A program made the translations under genes and the position numbers. 11,675 nt of DNA, taken from NCBI GenBank assembly GCA_016840825.1, contig JAEORN010000127.1, positions 1 to 11,675 of the forward strand, written 5' to 3'. This DNA is from Candidatus Thorarchaeota archaeon (lineage in GTDB: Archaea; Asgardarchaeota; Thorarchaeia; Thorarchaeales; Thorarchaeaceae). This document shows, piece by piece, positions 1 through 5,904 of the stretch. The notes beneath the pieces were generated by a model, which ran no database searches, was not told the origin of the DNA, and was given only the letters and a program-made list of their open reading frames with translations. Position 1 is the stretch's first letter. The number at the start of each line of letters is the position of its first letter.

Positions 1-313
1 AATAACCAAATGATATAACAAAAGCGAGGACAGCCATAACCCCATAACTGCTAATTATTATCTTATGATACTTATCGGAAAAAAACTGTTTATCTTTTCT
101 TATAATTATAATTGCCCACGCTGCCAGCATAATAATTACAATTCCCGGGCCCACCACCCGCTCTATATAAGGGCCAGCACCGGCATAATACCACTTGTAA
201 AATAAAGGCGTCATTACATAATCAATCAAATCAGGCGAATACATCTCAATTGCACAACACGCTAGAACAATGCAAAGGAGAGGTTTTGGTATGATAGCAG
301 GAAACAGAGTCAA
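1..313 (-). CDS. Partial membrane protein downstream of flavodoxin, cut by left window edge
   Basis: An uninterrupted minus-strand frame of 104 codons runs from directly after the flavodoxin stop (TAA at 314-316) to the window edge, where it is still open. The codon after that stop is TTG (311-313), the earliest possible start. An in-frame ATG lies at 242-244 (residue 24), but neither has a clear SD. The predicted product is hydrophobic: a segment at about residues 5-22, a Tyr/Trp-rich loop (YKWYYAGAGPY), a strong helix at about 55-71, a basic loop (RKDKQ), and a further helix at the edge. I do not recognise the family. It lies in the same reading frame as the flavodoxin, so the pair is either a tightly coupled operon or a fusion split by one stop codon. 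The lack of stops in AT-rich sequence and the membrane-protein pattern support a real gene. The start is uncertain. Confidence 0.6.
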   Translation of the reverse strand, partial: MTLFPAIIPKPLLCIVLACCAIEMYSPDLIDYVMTPLFYKWYYAGAGPYIERVVGPGIVIIMLAAWAIIIIRKDKQFFSDKYHKIIISSYGVMAVLAFVISFGY

Positions 314-784
314 TTATTGTTTGATCTTGTCTATGAACTCTTGAAGATCAGCACTAAAGTCCTCATTCCGGAATCGATCTTCAAGTATTCCAAAGGTAGC
401 GATATGCTCTGAATCTGGAGTCATCTCAGCAAGACGCGGAAACATGTTCTTGTATGCCTCTGACTTCGAACAGATAAAGAACGCAACACGTTTCCCTTTC
501 AAATCGACTTTTTGCAAATATGTTCGAAGGGGTGGAATTGGATTCCATGCCCATATCGGAGCTCCAATGATGATAGTATCATAATCTTGGGGATTCTTCT
601 TGTACTCAATCTCGGTTAGCTTCTGTGCCCTTGAGTCACGTCCTGCGAGTAGCCAATTGAGTTTCCCCTGACGATTCTTTTTGTCAATAATCTCATCAAT
701 ATCAGCGGAGAGTGCTGTAGCAATACTCTGTGCGATTGTTCTATTATTTCCAGTTCGAGAGTAATATACGACAAGGTGCGACAT
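314..784 (-). CDS. Flavodoxin-family protein (short, FMN-binding)
   Basis: This 156-residue protein has a single-domain flavodoxin fold, expected to bind FMN and carry electrons in the cytoplasm or at the inner membrane face. The first strand (HLVVYYS) leads into the phosphate-binding loop S9-R-T-G-N-N14. A second FMN-contacting loop is GAPIWAWNP (residues 74-82), whose Trp residues could stack on the isoalloxazine ring. A third strand, RVAFFIC (99-105), follows. This pattern fits the Flavodoxin_4/HemG-like group rather than long-chain electron-transfer flavodoxins. Length is normal for the family. The start ATG at 782-784 has no SD; a TATA-like TTAAAA (817-822) about 35 bp upstream suggests a very short leader. 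The next frame downstream is a membrane protein, which suggests that the partner is in the membrane. The physiological partner cannot be read from sequence. Confidence 0.88.
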   Translation of the reverse strand: MSHLVVYYSRTGNNRTIAQSIATALSADIDEIIDKKNRQGKLNWLLAGRDSRAQKLTEIEYKKNPQDYDTIIIGAPIWAWNPIPPLRTYLQKVDLKGKRVAFFICSKSEAYKNMFPRLAEMTPDSEHIATFGILEDRFRNEDFSADLQEFIDKIKQ

Positions 785-816
785 ACAACCACGAATTGAT
801 TTCTCTACACGCTTAC

Positions 817-822
817 TTAAAA
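817..822 (-). promoter_or_regulatory. TATA-like box for the flavodoxin at 314-784
   Basis: On the minus strand this reads TTTTAA within GAGTTTTAAGTAAG. Its centre lies about 35 bp upstream of the flavodoxin ATG. With the usual archaeal spacing of about 26 bp, the transcript would start only a few bases before the ATG, which agrees with the absence of an SD site. Confidence 0.4.
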
Positions 823-830
823 CTCGACCT

Positions 831-843
831 GTTCAACTTGAAC
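831..843. promoter_or_regulatory. Short perfect palindrome upstream of flavodoxin TATA box
   Basis: GTTCAACTTGAAC is a perfect inverted repeat with 6-base arms around a central C, immediately upstream of the TATA-like box of the minus-strand flavodoxin. The position suits an operator or activator site. Arms this short arise by chance a few times in a window of this size. Confidence 0.25.
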
Positions 844-880
844 GGAATTTACAAGATATATTACTCAATGAATTTTGAGC

Positions 881-888
881 TAATATTT
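881..888 (+). promoter_or_regulatory. TATA-like box for the anchored surface protein
   Basis: TAATATTT lies in an AT-rich stretch about 50 bp upstream of the SD site at 932-937. Standard spacing predicts transcription from about 910-914, giving a roughly 30-base leader that contains that SD. This supports a translation start near 943 rather than at the first standard start codon, 985. Confidence 0.35.
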
Positions 889-931
889 ACTTTACAAGGA
901 TTAATAATAGACCTGATGAAAAGTCATATGT

Positions 932-937
932 AGGAGG
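932..937 (+). promoter_or_regulatory. Shine-Dalgarno AGGAGG without a start codon at the right distance
   Basis: AGGAGG is a full-strength SD, yet no ATG, GTG or TTG in any frame follows within 20 bases. In the frame of the downstream surface protein the next codons are a stop at 940-942, then AAG (943), ACG, AAG, CGG. The first standard in-frame start codon is TTG at 985, 47 bases after the SD. This site is the main reason to doubt the start at 985. Confidence 0.6.
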
Positions 938-984
938 CTTAGAAGACGAAGCGGATAGGAAAGACTCTATCAATTATTGTTTGT

Positions 985-1770
985 TTGTGTTTAGTTATAT
1001 CAATTATCGTACCAGTAAGCTCAGTTGTAGTCTGGTCAGATGACTTCAATGATGGGAATCTTGATGGATGGACGACATTTGGGTTGAATATGACTGGAGA
1101 AGTTCCAATCGAAGTGCCAGCCAATTACACACTAGATGAAGATACTCTTAGATACCAAGGAGATTTCAGTACCTATGCATATCACGAAAGCGCTGTTTCA
1201 TTCGGTACTTGGAGCTTTGATGTTGATTGTGTTGATACTCCGCGACACCATTTCTACATAGCTTTCATGTGTGATGGAATAATCGATCCCGAAGATATCT
1301 TTGGTAGTATTCCTGCCGAATATGGCTTAGCGATTGTCACAGATGTATTCGGTTCGTTTGACTCGGAATTCGTTCTTTATCGACGAGCTGCCGGGGATAC
1401 GAATATTGCTCAAGTCATCGATACATATTCCCCATCAGACATGTCTGGGTGGTTCCACATCGACATTACTCGAAACTCAACAGGAGATTGCCATGTCTTT
1501 ATCAATGGTACAGATAGAATGCAGGGACTAGCTAACATAGCGGTTACTTCTGACTATTTCGGATTCTATGGACCTGCTGGACCAGCCATTGATAATGTGG
1601 TTGTCAGTAACAGCATTGATGTCACACCCCCTACTCCAACAGATAGTTTGACCGATTCTGACACGGATACTGGTACAATTCCGGATATGACAGGGATCAT
1701 CTTAGTTGGTAGTGGGATAGCGATTGTCGTTGTGATAATTGCTGTGGTGTTCCTGAAGAAACGAGGTTGA
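985..1770 (+). CDS. Secreted beta-sandwich (LamG-like) surface protein with C-terminal membrane anchor
   Basis: From the TTG at 985 the product has 261 residues. After a hydrophobic N-terminus comes DDFNDGNLDGW (19-29), the typical opening of LamG/concanavalin-like jelly-roll domains in exported proteins. The beta-rich body ends near IDNVVVS (202-208). A Thr/Ser/Asp/Pro-rich linker (211-235), one membrane helix (236-257) and a KKRG tail follow, so the domain should stand outside the cell on a stalk. Several N-x-S/T sequons (N35, N47, N164, N174) could be glycosylated. The true start is doubtful: codons 943-984 have no stop and would add K-T-K-R-I-G-K plus more hydrophobic residues, making a proper signal peptide, and AGGAGG sits 5 bases before 943. 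No start codon is present there, so it may be mutated, mis-sequenced or unconventional. Carbohydrate binding is plausible but not shown. Confidence 0.75.
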   Translation: MCLVISIIVPVSSVVVWSDDFNDGNLDGWTTFGLNMTGEVPIEVPANYTLDEDTLRYQGDFSTYAYHESAVSFGTWSFDVDCVDTPRHHFYIAFMCDGIIDPEDIFGSIPAEYGLAIVTDVFGSFDSEFVLYRRAAGDTNIAQVIDTYSPSDMSGWFHIDITRNSTGDCHVFINGTDRMQGLANIAVTSDYFGFYGPAGPAIDNVVVSNSIDVTPPTPTDSLTDSDTDTGTIPDMTGIILVGSGIAIVVVIIAVVFLKKRG

Positions 1771-1788
1771 ACTATCAGAAATCCTGCT

Positions 1789-1821
1789 AGAAGAGATACC
1801 TATTCAGTAGATATCACTTCT
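1789..1821 (+). terminator. Hairpin 19 bases after the surface-protein stop
   Basis: A symmetric imperfect palindrome has stem blocks AGAAG/CTTCT, GATA/TATC and CTA/TAG, separated by single mismatches, with loop TTCAG. It is followed by the pyrimidine-rich TCTTATTTC. Position and shape fit a 3'-end or terminator structure for the gene ending at 1770. Confidence 0.5.
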
Positions 1822-1973
1822 TCTTATTTCTGAGATGCAAATAGATGGGGAAATAGCACATATCCATTCTTTCTAGGAACAGGAAATCAAGACCAATAGA
1901 AACAAATTTCTCAGACCATTCAGTTTAGGGCATAACATAATGAAATTGAAAACCGAAGATGAAAATCAGGGAA

Positions 1974-1980
1974 TTTATTA
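1974..1980 (+). promoter_or_regulatory. TATA-like box for the Ig-repeat protein
   Basis: TTTATTA, preceded by the purine-rich GAAAATCAGGGAA, would place transcription near 2003. That leaves a leader of about 20 bases containing the SD. TATTTAAA at 1991-1998 is an alternative, but it would start the RNA too late to include the whole SD. Confidence 0.35.
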
Positions 1981-1985
1981 GCAAA

Positions 1986-2008
1986 TTAATTATTTAAACG
2001 ATAATTAA
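1986..2008. promoter_or_regulatory. 8-bp inverted repeat just upstream of the SD of the Ig-repeat gene
   Basis: TTAATTAT (1986-1993) and ATAATTAA (2001-2008) are exact reverse complements around a 7-base spacer, TTAAACG. The repeat lies across the predicted transcription start and ends one base before the SD. It could be an operator. The region is very AT-rich, so chance is not excluded. Confidence 0.35.
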
Positions 2009-2009
2009 A

Positions 2010-2017
2010 GAAAGGAG
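2010..2017 (+). promoter_or_regulatory. Shine-Dalgarno for the Ig-repeat protein
   Basis: GAAAGGAG stands 7 bases before the ATG at 2025 and fixes that start. Confidence 0.65.
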
Positions 2018-2024
2018 CATCTCG

Positions 2025-2711
2025 ATGAAGTGGTATGGAGTTCGCATAATTCATGCTGTAGTAATTCTCTCACTATGTCTAGCTGCCTTTAGCATGAACC
2101 CTGAGGCTGTAGTTGAGAAGAATACAAGTAGTAATTTCAATCTTGCCTATGAATATGATCCACCATTAATTACTCCTCACCCAGATGTGACTTTCATTTA
2201 TGGCCAAACAGGTGTCCTGCTATCTTGGAACGTATCAGATGAGAATCCCCAGATGTATAGAATCTGGCTAAATGGAGTGTTTATCCTGACTAACCCTTGG
2301 TCTCTCAATGACACTGTTATACAATATGATGTGAGTTGGTTACCGATAGGGAAACATAATCTATCAATTATTCTTTATGACGCAAGTGGCACTACATCCT
2401 ATGATGATGTTGTAATCACAGTTATTTCGGATGCGTTTGCTCCTGTGATTGTATCACCTTCCAGAATAACCTATGTAATCGGTGAGACAGGCAACTACAT
2501 TGCTTGGGAGATATTTGACCATAACCCAAGTTACTTCGAGATTTCGTTGAGAGGGAGGGTTGTATATGCTGCGGAATGGTCAACTGATTATCTGGTGGTA
2601 GAGTATAATGTAGACGGCCTCGGTGTTGGAGGTCATTTGTTCAAACTCACCGCATATGGCATTGGTGGAAAATCAGTTGGAAGAGCTCTTGTCATTGTTC
2701 ATCCGAAATAG
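2025..2711 (+). CDS. Secreted protein with two tandem Ig-like repeats
   Basis: The 228-residue product starts with a signal peptide (MKWYGVRII, then a hydrophobic core to about residue 22). Two beta-sandwich repeats of about 87 residues follow, at about 46-133 and 139-225. Both contain Y-x-x-G-x-T-G near the start (Y59 and Y150), a Trp at the next strand (W68 and W161), D-x-N-P-x-x-[YF] (residues 72-78 and 165-171), and a VSWLPIGKHNLSI / VDGLGVGGHLFKL turn that leads to the last strands. This repeat type recurs in exported Asgard proteins. There is no C-terminal membrane helix or sorting-like tail (it ends VIVHPK), so the protein is secreted or held by a partner. It follows the anchored surface protein on the same strand but has its own promoter-like region. 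Adhesion or envelope structure is a reasonable guess; no catalytic residues are evident. Confidence 0.8.
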   Translation: MKWYGVRIIHAVVILSLCLAAFSMNPEAVVEKNTSSNFNLAYEYDPPLITPHPDVTFIYGQTGVLLSWNVSDENPQMYRIWLNGVFILTNPWSLNDTVIQYDVSWLPIGKHNLSIILYDASGTTSYDDVVITVISDAFAPVIVSPSRITYVIGETGNYIAWEIFDHNPSYFEISLRGRVVYAAEWSTDYLVVEYNVDGLGVGGHLFKLTAYGIGGKSVGRALVIVHPK

Positions 2712-2737
2712 AAAAGACTCTTGCTTCATTGCCAATG

Positions 2738-2745
2738 CATAAAAC
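2738..2745 (+). promoter_or_regulatory. TATA-like box for the DinB-family gene
   Basis: GCATAAAA lies about 32 bp before the ATG at 2774 and predicts an RNA starting about 5-8 bases before it. Only a weak AGGA precedes the ATG, so translation is probably close to leaderless. Confidence 0.35.
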
Positions 2746-2773
2746 GAGCCATTAGAGAACTAGTTCGATAGGA

Positions 2774-3280
2774 ATGAGTTCAATTGATTTTGTGAAGAGC
2801 ATGGTGGAGTGCACTAGGAACTGGCGCGAAAGAGCTTTTCAAAGCCTACAGGAGAACGATTGTACTGACATAGCCTTCAGACCTTCATCAGGGATGTCAT
2901 CCATAGGATGGCTTCTTGCACATCAAGCGGTGGTTTATGATTTTGTGTTGAATGTGCTGATTCAAGGAACACATCTCAAAAAGCCTGATTTCTTCGATAT
3001 ATATGGTGGGAGTCATAGTGATCAAGGTGACTGGAAAGGAACAACACTCCAAGAGATTGAAGATTATTTCGACTCAACTGAGAGCGATTTTCTTTCATGG
3101 ATTGAGAATACGACGGAAGATGACATGTATCGTAAGCTAGACGAATCCTGTCCTTCTAGGTATCATCAAGGCATGCGCGTTCTTGATGTGATATCAGATA
3201 TGTTCGCCCACTTAAACCATCATAACGGGCACCTGAGTGCGATCGATGGAGATTGGTGCAAGCAAAAGGAACTCTACTAA
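2774..3280 (+). CDS. DinB/YfiT-superfamily protein
   Basis: This 168-residue, mainly helical protein fits the DinB_2/YfiT four-helix bundle. The expected metal triad is visible: H50 in GWLLAHQ at the end of helix 2, and an H-x3-H pair, H149 and H153, in FAHLNHHNGHLSAI near the C-terminus. The motif order, spacing and length are normal for the family, which binds a divalent metal and includes thiol-dependent transferases (bacillithiol, mycothiol or glutathione S-transferase-like) and many members of unknown substrate. It is cytoplasmic, with no signal peptide or membrane helix. It stands alone: a 62-base gap separates it from the upstream surface protein, and its 3' end meets the convergent acyltransferase-like gene 22 bases away with no obvious terminator. 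The substrate cannot be predicted. Confidence 0.8.
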   Translation: MSSIDFVKSMVECTRNWRERAFQSLQENDCTDIAFRPSSGMSSIGWLLAHQAVVYDFVLNVLIQGTHLKKPDFFDIYGGSHSDQGDWKGTTLQEIEDYFDSTESDFLSWIENTTEDDMYRKLDESCPSRYHQGMRVLDVISDMFAHLNHHNGHLSAIDGDWCKQKELY

Positions 3281-3302
3281 ACGGAACATTCTACCAATGC
3301 TC

Positions 3303-4196
3303 TCATATTCCTTCAAGCCCAAAACCCGTCTGCATGAGTTCTGCAAGTCTAGCAAGAAATCGTGTTGCAGGAGCTCCCAGGGAAACCTCTTCATCGAACA
3401 TTACTGTGGTGCTGAGGAACTCGCCAAGCTCACTGGGTTTGTCATAATCTCTTGGTTTCTTTGCGATCCCGCCTAGTGCTATTACGAGAGAATGTAGACC
3501 AATAGGGATAGCCCAACCTCCACCCTTCCCAAACATTCCCACGGCAGTTACAGCTACAGTTCCCATCATCAGTTTCCTGAGAAACGGATCGGACTTCAGT
3601 TTCCACCAGAATGGCTTCCCCAAGAGACCTCTGATCTTGAGTGAGAAGCTTAATGGTGAAGATTCTCGCTTACCATCCCCAGATTCGCTCCTCTGAGCTT
3701 GACGAATCTCATCGTGAATTTGTCTGAAAGTCTTCTCATTTGCCCTTCTGACACAATATGTGGTAGCGAATCGTTTTGATTTGATCTCCTTCTCGATGAT
3801 AATACCAACATCGACATCATCAAAGACAACAAGCTTCTTCTTACCCTTCTTGATTGCTTGGACCTCGGGGTGCTCGCTAACGGCCTGCCCGACACACCGT
3901 ATCACCCATGCCGTGAATGATAATTTCTCACCTGTCTTCGCTTCGTAATCTGAAATGAAGTTTCTAGCATCGGTGACATCAATTTCCACTAGACCATAGA
4001 TACGATGTTTAGGTGCGAGATTATCTAGAAGCTCCACCGGTCTATTGGATCTGCGAGTGATTTCTCTGAATGAAACATTATCTTTAGTTTTTTTGGACTC
4101 ATCTTCCGAGTCATTCCTAGGTGAATTCAAAAATCCAGTTCCTCCGAATATCTTTGCGTGTATCAGGTATAATACCCTTTGCCTGAAATTTGGCAT
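3303..4196 (-). CDS. 2-oxoacid dehydrogenase E2-type acyltransferase-fold protein with catalytic residues replaced
   Basis: This 297-residue protein matches the chloramphenicol acetyltransferase-like catalytic domain of E2 subunits and lacks both lipoyl and E3-binding domains. Fold markers are the substrate strand YGLVEIDVTDARNFI (67-81), LSFTAWVIRCVGQAVSEHPEV (92-112), DVDVGIIIEKE (127-137), HSLVIALGGIAKKP (235-248) and the final DEEVSLGAPATRF (268-280). In active E2/CAT enzymes the last motif reads D-H-x-x-x-D-G. Here the catalytic His is Glu269 and the structural Asp is Leu273, and the codons were checked on the DNA. Transfer by the usual mechanism is therefore unlikely; a binding, regulatory or altered catalytic role is possible. 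A small hydrophobic stretch (MMGTVAVTAVGMF, 210-222) and a basic/acidic insert (168-180) are present. The start ATG at 4196 has no SD and is probably leaderless. The gene is divergent from the serine hydrolase, 35 bp away. Confidence 0.75.
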   Translation of the reverse strand: MPNFRQRVLYLIHAKIFGGTGFLNSPRNDSEDESKKTKDNVSFREITRRSNRPVELLDNLAPKHRIYGLVEIDVTDARNFISDYEAKTGEKLSFTAWVIRCVGQAVSEHPEVQAIKKGKKKLVVFDDVDVGIIIEKEIKSKRFATTYCVRRANEKTFRQIHDEIRQAQRSESGDGKRESSPLSFSLKIRGLLGKPFWWKLKSDPFLRKLMMGTVAVTAVGMFGKGGGWAIPIGLHSLVIALGGIAKKPRDYDKPSELGEFLSTTVMFDEEVSLGAPATRFLARLAELMQTGFGLEGI

Positions 4197-4231
4197 CTTG
4201 TTTATTAATCGCTTAAGGTACTACAATAAGC
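4197..4231. promoter_or_regulatory. Compact 35-bp divergent promoter region
   Basis: The whole control region between two divergent start codons is 35 bp. TTTATTAA (4201-4208) is centred about 27 bp before the plus-strand ATG at 4232. TTATTGTA on the minus strand (4229-4222) is centred about 29 bp before the minus-strand ATG at 4196. Both transcripts should start at or within a few bases of the ATG. Neither gene has an SD, as expected for leaderless mRNAs, and the two core promoters must overlap. Confidence 0.5.
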
Positions 4232-5431
4232 ATGCCCGAAAATATTACCATATCAGGTTCCGTAAAACCCGAGTTCGAGGTTGTTCGGGAAGCATTCATA
4301 GAAAACTTCGAGCTTCGTGATGAGCTTGGTGCTGCATGTTGTATCTACTACAAGGGAGAGAAAGTGGTTGACCTTTGGGGGGGTATACGAGATGAAGCTA
4401 CAGGAGAGCCATGGGAAGAAGACACCATGGTACTTGTATGGTCAACGACGAAAGGTCTGTCAGCACTAGCGATGGCACTCGCCCATTCACGAGGACTATT
4501 TGAGTACGATGAACCTGTGGCAAAGTACTGGCCTGAGTTTGTTCAGAAAGGAAAGGAGAAGATCACTGTCCGACAATTGTTTGCACATCAAGCAGGACTC
4601 TATGCATTCAAGGAACTAGGTGATAAGGATACTATTGCGGACCTCGACCGCCTTGCTGTGGTCCTAGCTAGTCAGAAACCATCTTGGGAACCCGGAACTC
4701 GTCATGGCTATCATGGGTTGAGTTTAGGATTCTATCAGAGTGAACTCTTGCGTCGGGTTGATCCGAAAGGTCGCAGTTTAGGACAATTCTTTCAGGATGA
4801 GATTGCTACTCCGCTAGGGATTGACTTCTACATTCGACTTCCTGAGGATATCCCGAATTCCAGACTTGCACCTCTCAGGGAGATGAAGTTTGGTCTTTCA
4901 GCTATGCGGTCGGTACCAATCTCATTTATTCTCACAGTAATGAATCCTAGATCTGCAGCACGTCGTGCATTGATGGGAACAGAGTTTTGTCTAGACAAGA
5001 ATCGGATCTATGCTCGTAACTATGAAGTACCATCAGGGGGAGGAGTAGGTACAGCTCGCGGAATCGCGCATACATATGGCGTGTTTGCGGCAGGTGGACA
5101 GGAACTTGGCTTACGCAAAGAAACACTCAAAGAGCTGATGAAACCACCAATATCACCTTCCCGTGGACTTAGAGATGAAGTATTGAGAGTAAATTCACGC
5201 TATTCACTGGGATTCGCCAAGCCAGATCCAGAGGACCCATTTGGCTCTCCCAGTTCGTTTGGTATGATGGGGACAGGAGGTTCTTTTGGATTTGCAGATC
5301 CGCAATATGAGCTAGGATTTGGATATGTCCTGAATGGAATCGGTACTTCATTTCCATTGGATCCAAGAGCAATTGCATTATACAAAGCAATGTACGAGTC
5401 GATAGGTGTTTCAGAACTTTCAAAGAAATAA
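4232..5431 (+). CDS. Beta-lactamase/EstB-family serine hydrolase (probable carboxylesterase)
   Basis: The 399-residue protein belongs to the class-C beta-lactamase-related family (PF00144), which includes family VIII esterases, D-aminopeptidases and LACTB-like proteins. The S-x-x-K nucleophile motif is S71-T-T-K74 (VWSTTKGLSALAM). The general-base Tyr is Y160 in GTRHGYHGLSLG. The third motif is GTGGSFGFADP (347-357) in place of a beta-lactamase KTG box. LFAHQAGL (117-124) and SGGGVGTARGIAHTYGVFA (268-286) are further family markers. Length is typical. There is no signal peptide, so an intracellular esterase or peptidase-like role is more likely than antibiotic resistance. The start ATG at 4232 is probably leaderless. 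A run of seven G at 4377-4383 does not break the frame. The gene ends before a strong bidirectional terminator. Confidence 0.88.
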   Translation: MPENITISGSVKPEFEVVREAFIENFELRDELGAACCIYYKGEKVVDLWGGIRDEATGEPWEEDTMVLVWSTTKGLSALAMALAHSRGLFEYDEPVAKYWPEFVQKGKEKITVRQLFAHQAGLYAFKELGDKDTIADLDRLAVVLASQKPSWEPGTRHGYHGLSLGFYQSELLRRVDPKGRSLGQFFQDEIATPLGIDFYIRLPEDIPNSRLAPLREMKFGLSAMRSVPISFILTVMNPRSAARRALMGTEFCLDKNRIYARNYEVPSGGGVGTARGIAHTYGVFAAGGQELGLRKETLKELMKPPISPSRGLRDEVLRVNSRYSLGFAKPDPEDPFGSPSSFGMMGTGGSFGFADPQYELGFGYVLNGIGTSFPLDPRAIALYKAMYESIGVSELSKK

Positions 5432-5472
5432 AAAATGACAGCAGTGGGATATGTGGTGTCAAAAGAAAAAGC

Positions 5473-5503
5473 ATCGAGTTGGCGCAAATATCTCCAACTC
5501 GAT
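5473..5503. terminator. Bidirectional terminator between convergent genes
   Basis: ATCGAGTTGG (5473-5482) and CCAACTCGAT (5494-5503) form a perfect 10-bp stem with an 11-base loop. The plus strand continues CTATTTTGATT. The minus strand continues GCTTTTTCTTTTG. T-rich tails on both sides suit termination of the hydrolase gene (ends 5431) and of the redox operon (ends 5513). Confidence 0.75.
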
Positions 5504-5512
5504 CTATTTTGA

Positions 5513-5887
5513 TTACACAATCAAATAATGTGATGCCAAAGCAATAATAACTACTGCAGTCAGAAGCCACTTTAGAAGTCGTAGAGCTCTGTATTTTCTA
5601 TTCATCTCATCATCAAAAGGAACCCATTCACTCTGGAATCCAAGGAAGATTCCGATAAACATCAAAGCTAGTAGGGCAATGCCCAGAAACCAGCCAGTTA
5701 TTATGTAGGTTTGAGAGATTGGAACATAAGTCAATCCGTGAACAAAAGCCAGGATTGTCGCCAAACCAGGACCTGCTTTGTGAAGAATGTACAGATTGTT
5801 ATAGGAATTGGGTCGTTTTCCAAGACCTTTCACAATCACGAAAATCAATCCAAGTACAACCAGAATCTTAGCGATATCAGCAAGCAT
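5513..5887 (-). CDS. Small four-helix membrane protein with H-x13-H pair (putative b-type haem subunit)
   Basis: From the ATG at 5887 the product has 124 residues and four predicted helices: about 5-21, 35-55, 61-83 and 104-124. Helix 2 holds H36 and H50 (LHKAGPGLATILAFVHGL), an H-x13-H spacing like that of ferric-reductase/NADPH-oxidase and related membrane cytochromes b, where such His residues ligate haem. A further His, H120, lies in helix 4. It could therefore carry one haem and exchange electrons with the flavodoxin encoded just upstream. A longer frame begins at 5920, but GAGGAGGT at 5897-5904 stands 9 bases before the 5887 ATG and clearly selects it. Residues 84-103 (GFQSEWVPFDDEMNRKYRAL) form a charged loop. 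I recognise no named family. The haem claim is inferred from His spacing only. It is probably co-transcribed with the flavodoxin. Confidence 0.8.
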   Translation of the reverse strand: MLADIAKILVVLGLIFVIVKGLGKRPNSYNNLYILHKAGPGLATILAFVHGLTYVPISQTYIITGWFLGIALLALMFIGIFLGFQSEWVPFDDEMNRKYRALRLLKWLLTAVVIIALASHYLIV

Positions 5888-5896
5888 TCTATAATT

Positions 5897-5904
5897 ACCT
5901 CCTC
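5897..5904 (-). promoter_or_regulatory. Strong Shine-Dalgarno deciding the membrane-protein start
   Basis: On the minus strand GAGGAGGT lies 9 bases before the ATG at 5887 and overlaps the last base of the flavodoxin stop codon (TAG, 5904-5906). This implies translation of both proteins from one mRNA. Confidence 0.8.

Noticed and set aside
730..933. Plus-strand open frame over the flavodoxin promoter region
   Set aside because: It lies antisense to the flavodoxin 5' end, has no SD, shows no domain pattern and crosses the promoter region.
310..983. Identical 14-mer TCAATTATTGTTTG at 310-323 and 970-983
   Set aside because: A single exact 14-base repeat in AT-rich sequence can occur by chance in a window of this size. 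The flanks differ and no mobile-element structure surrounds either copy.
4045..4320. Plus-strand open frame of 91 codons across the divergent promoter
   Set aside because: It overlaps the acyltransferase-fold gene in antisense and the hydrolase start in another frame. Its composition is not protein-like.
4377..4383. Run of seven G in the serine hydrolase as a possible phase-variation tract
   Set aside because: The reading frame is intact and encodes the normal DLWGGIRDE family sequence. A single short run is not evidence of phase variation.
4232..5431. Antibiotic-resistance beta-lactamase
   Set aside because: There is no signal peptide and no KTG motif. The sequence fits the broad esterase/peptidase branch of the family in an archaeal context.
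5169..5570. Minus-strand open frames of 106-133 codons over the end of the hydrolase gene
   Set aside because: They mirror a well-supported coding region and run across the bidirectional terminator.
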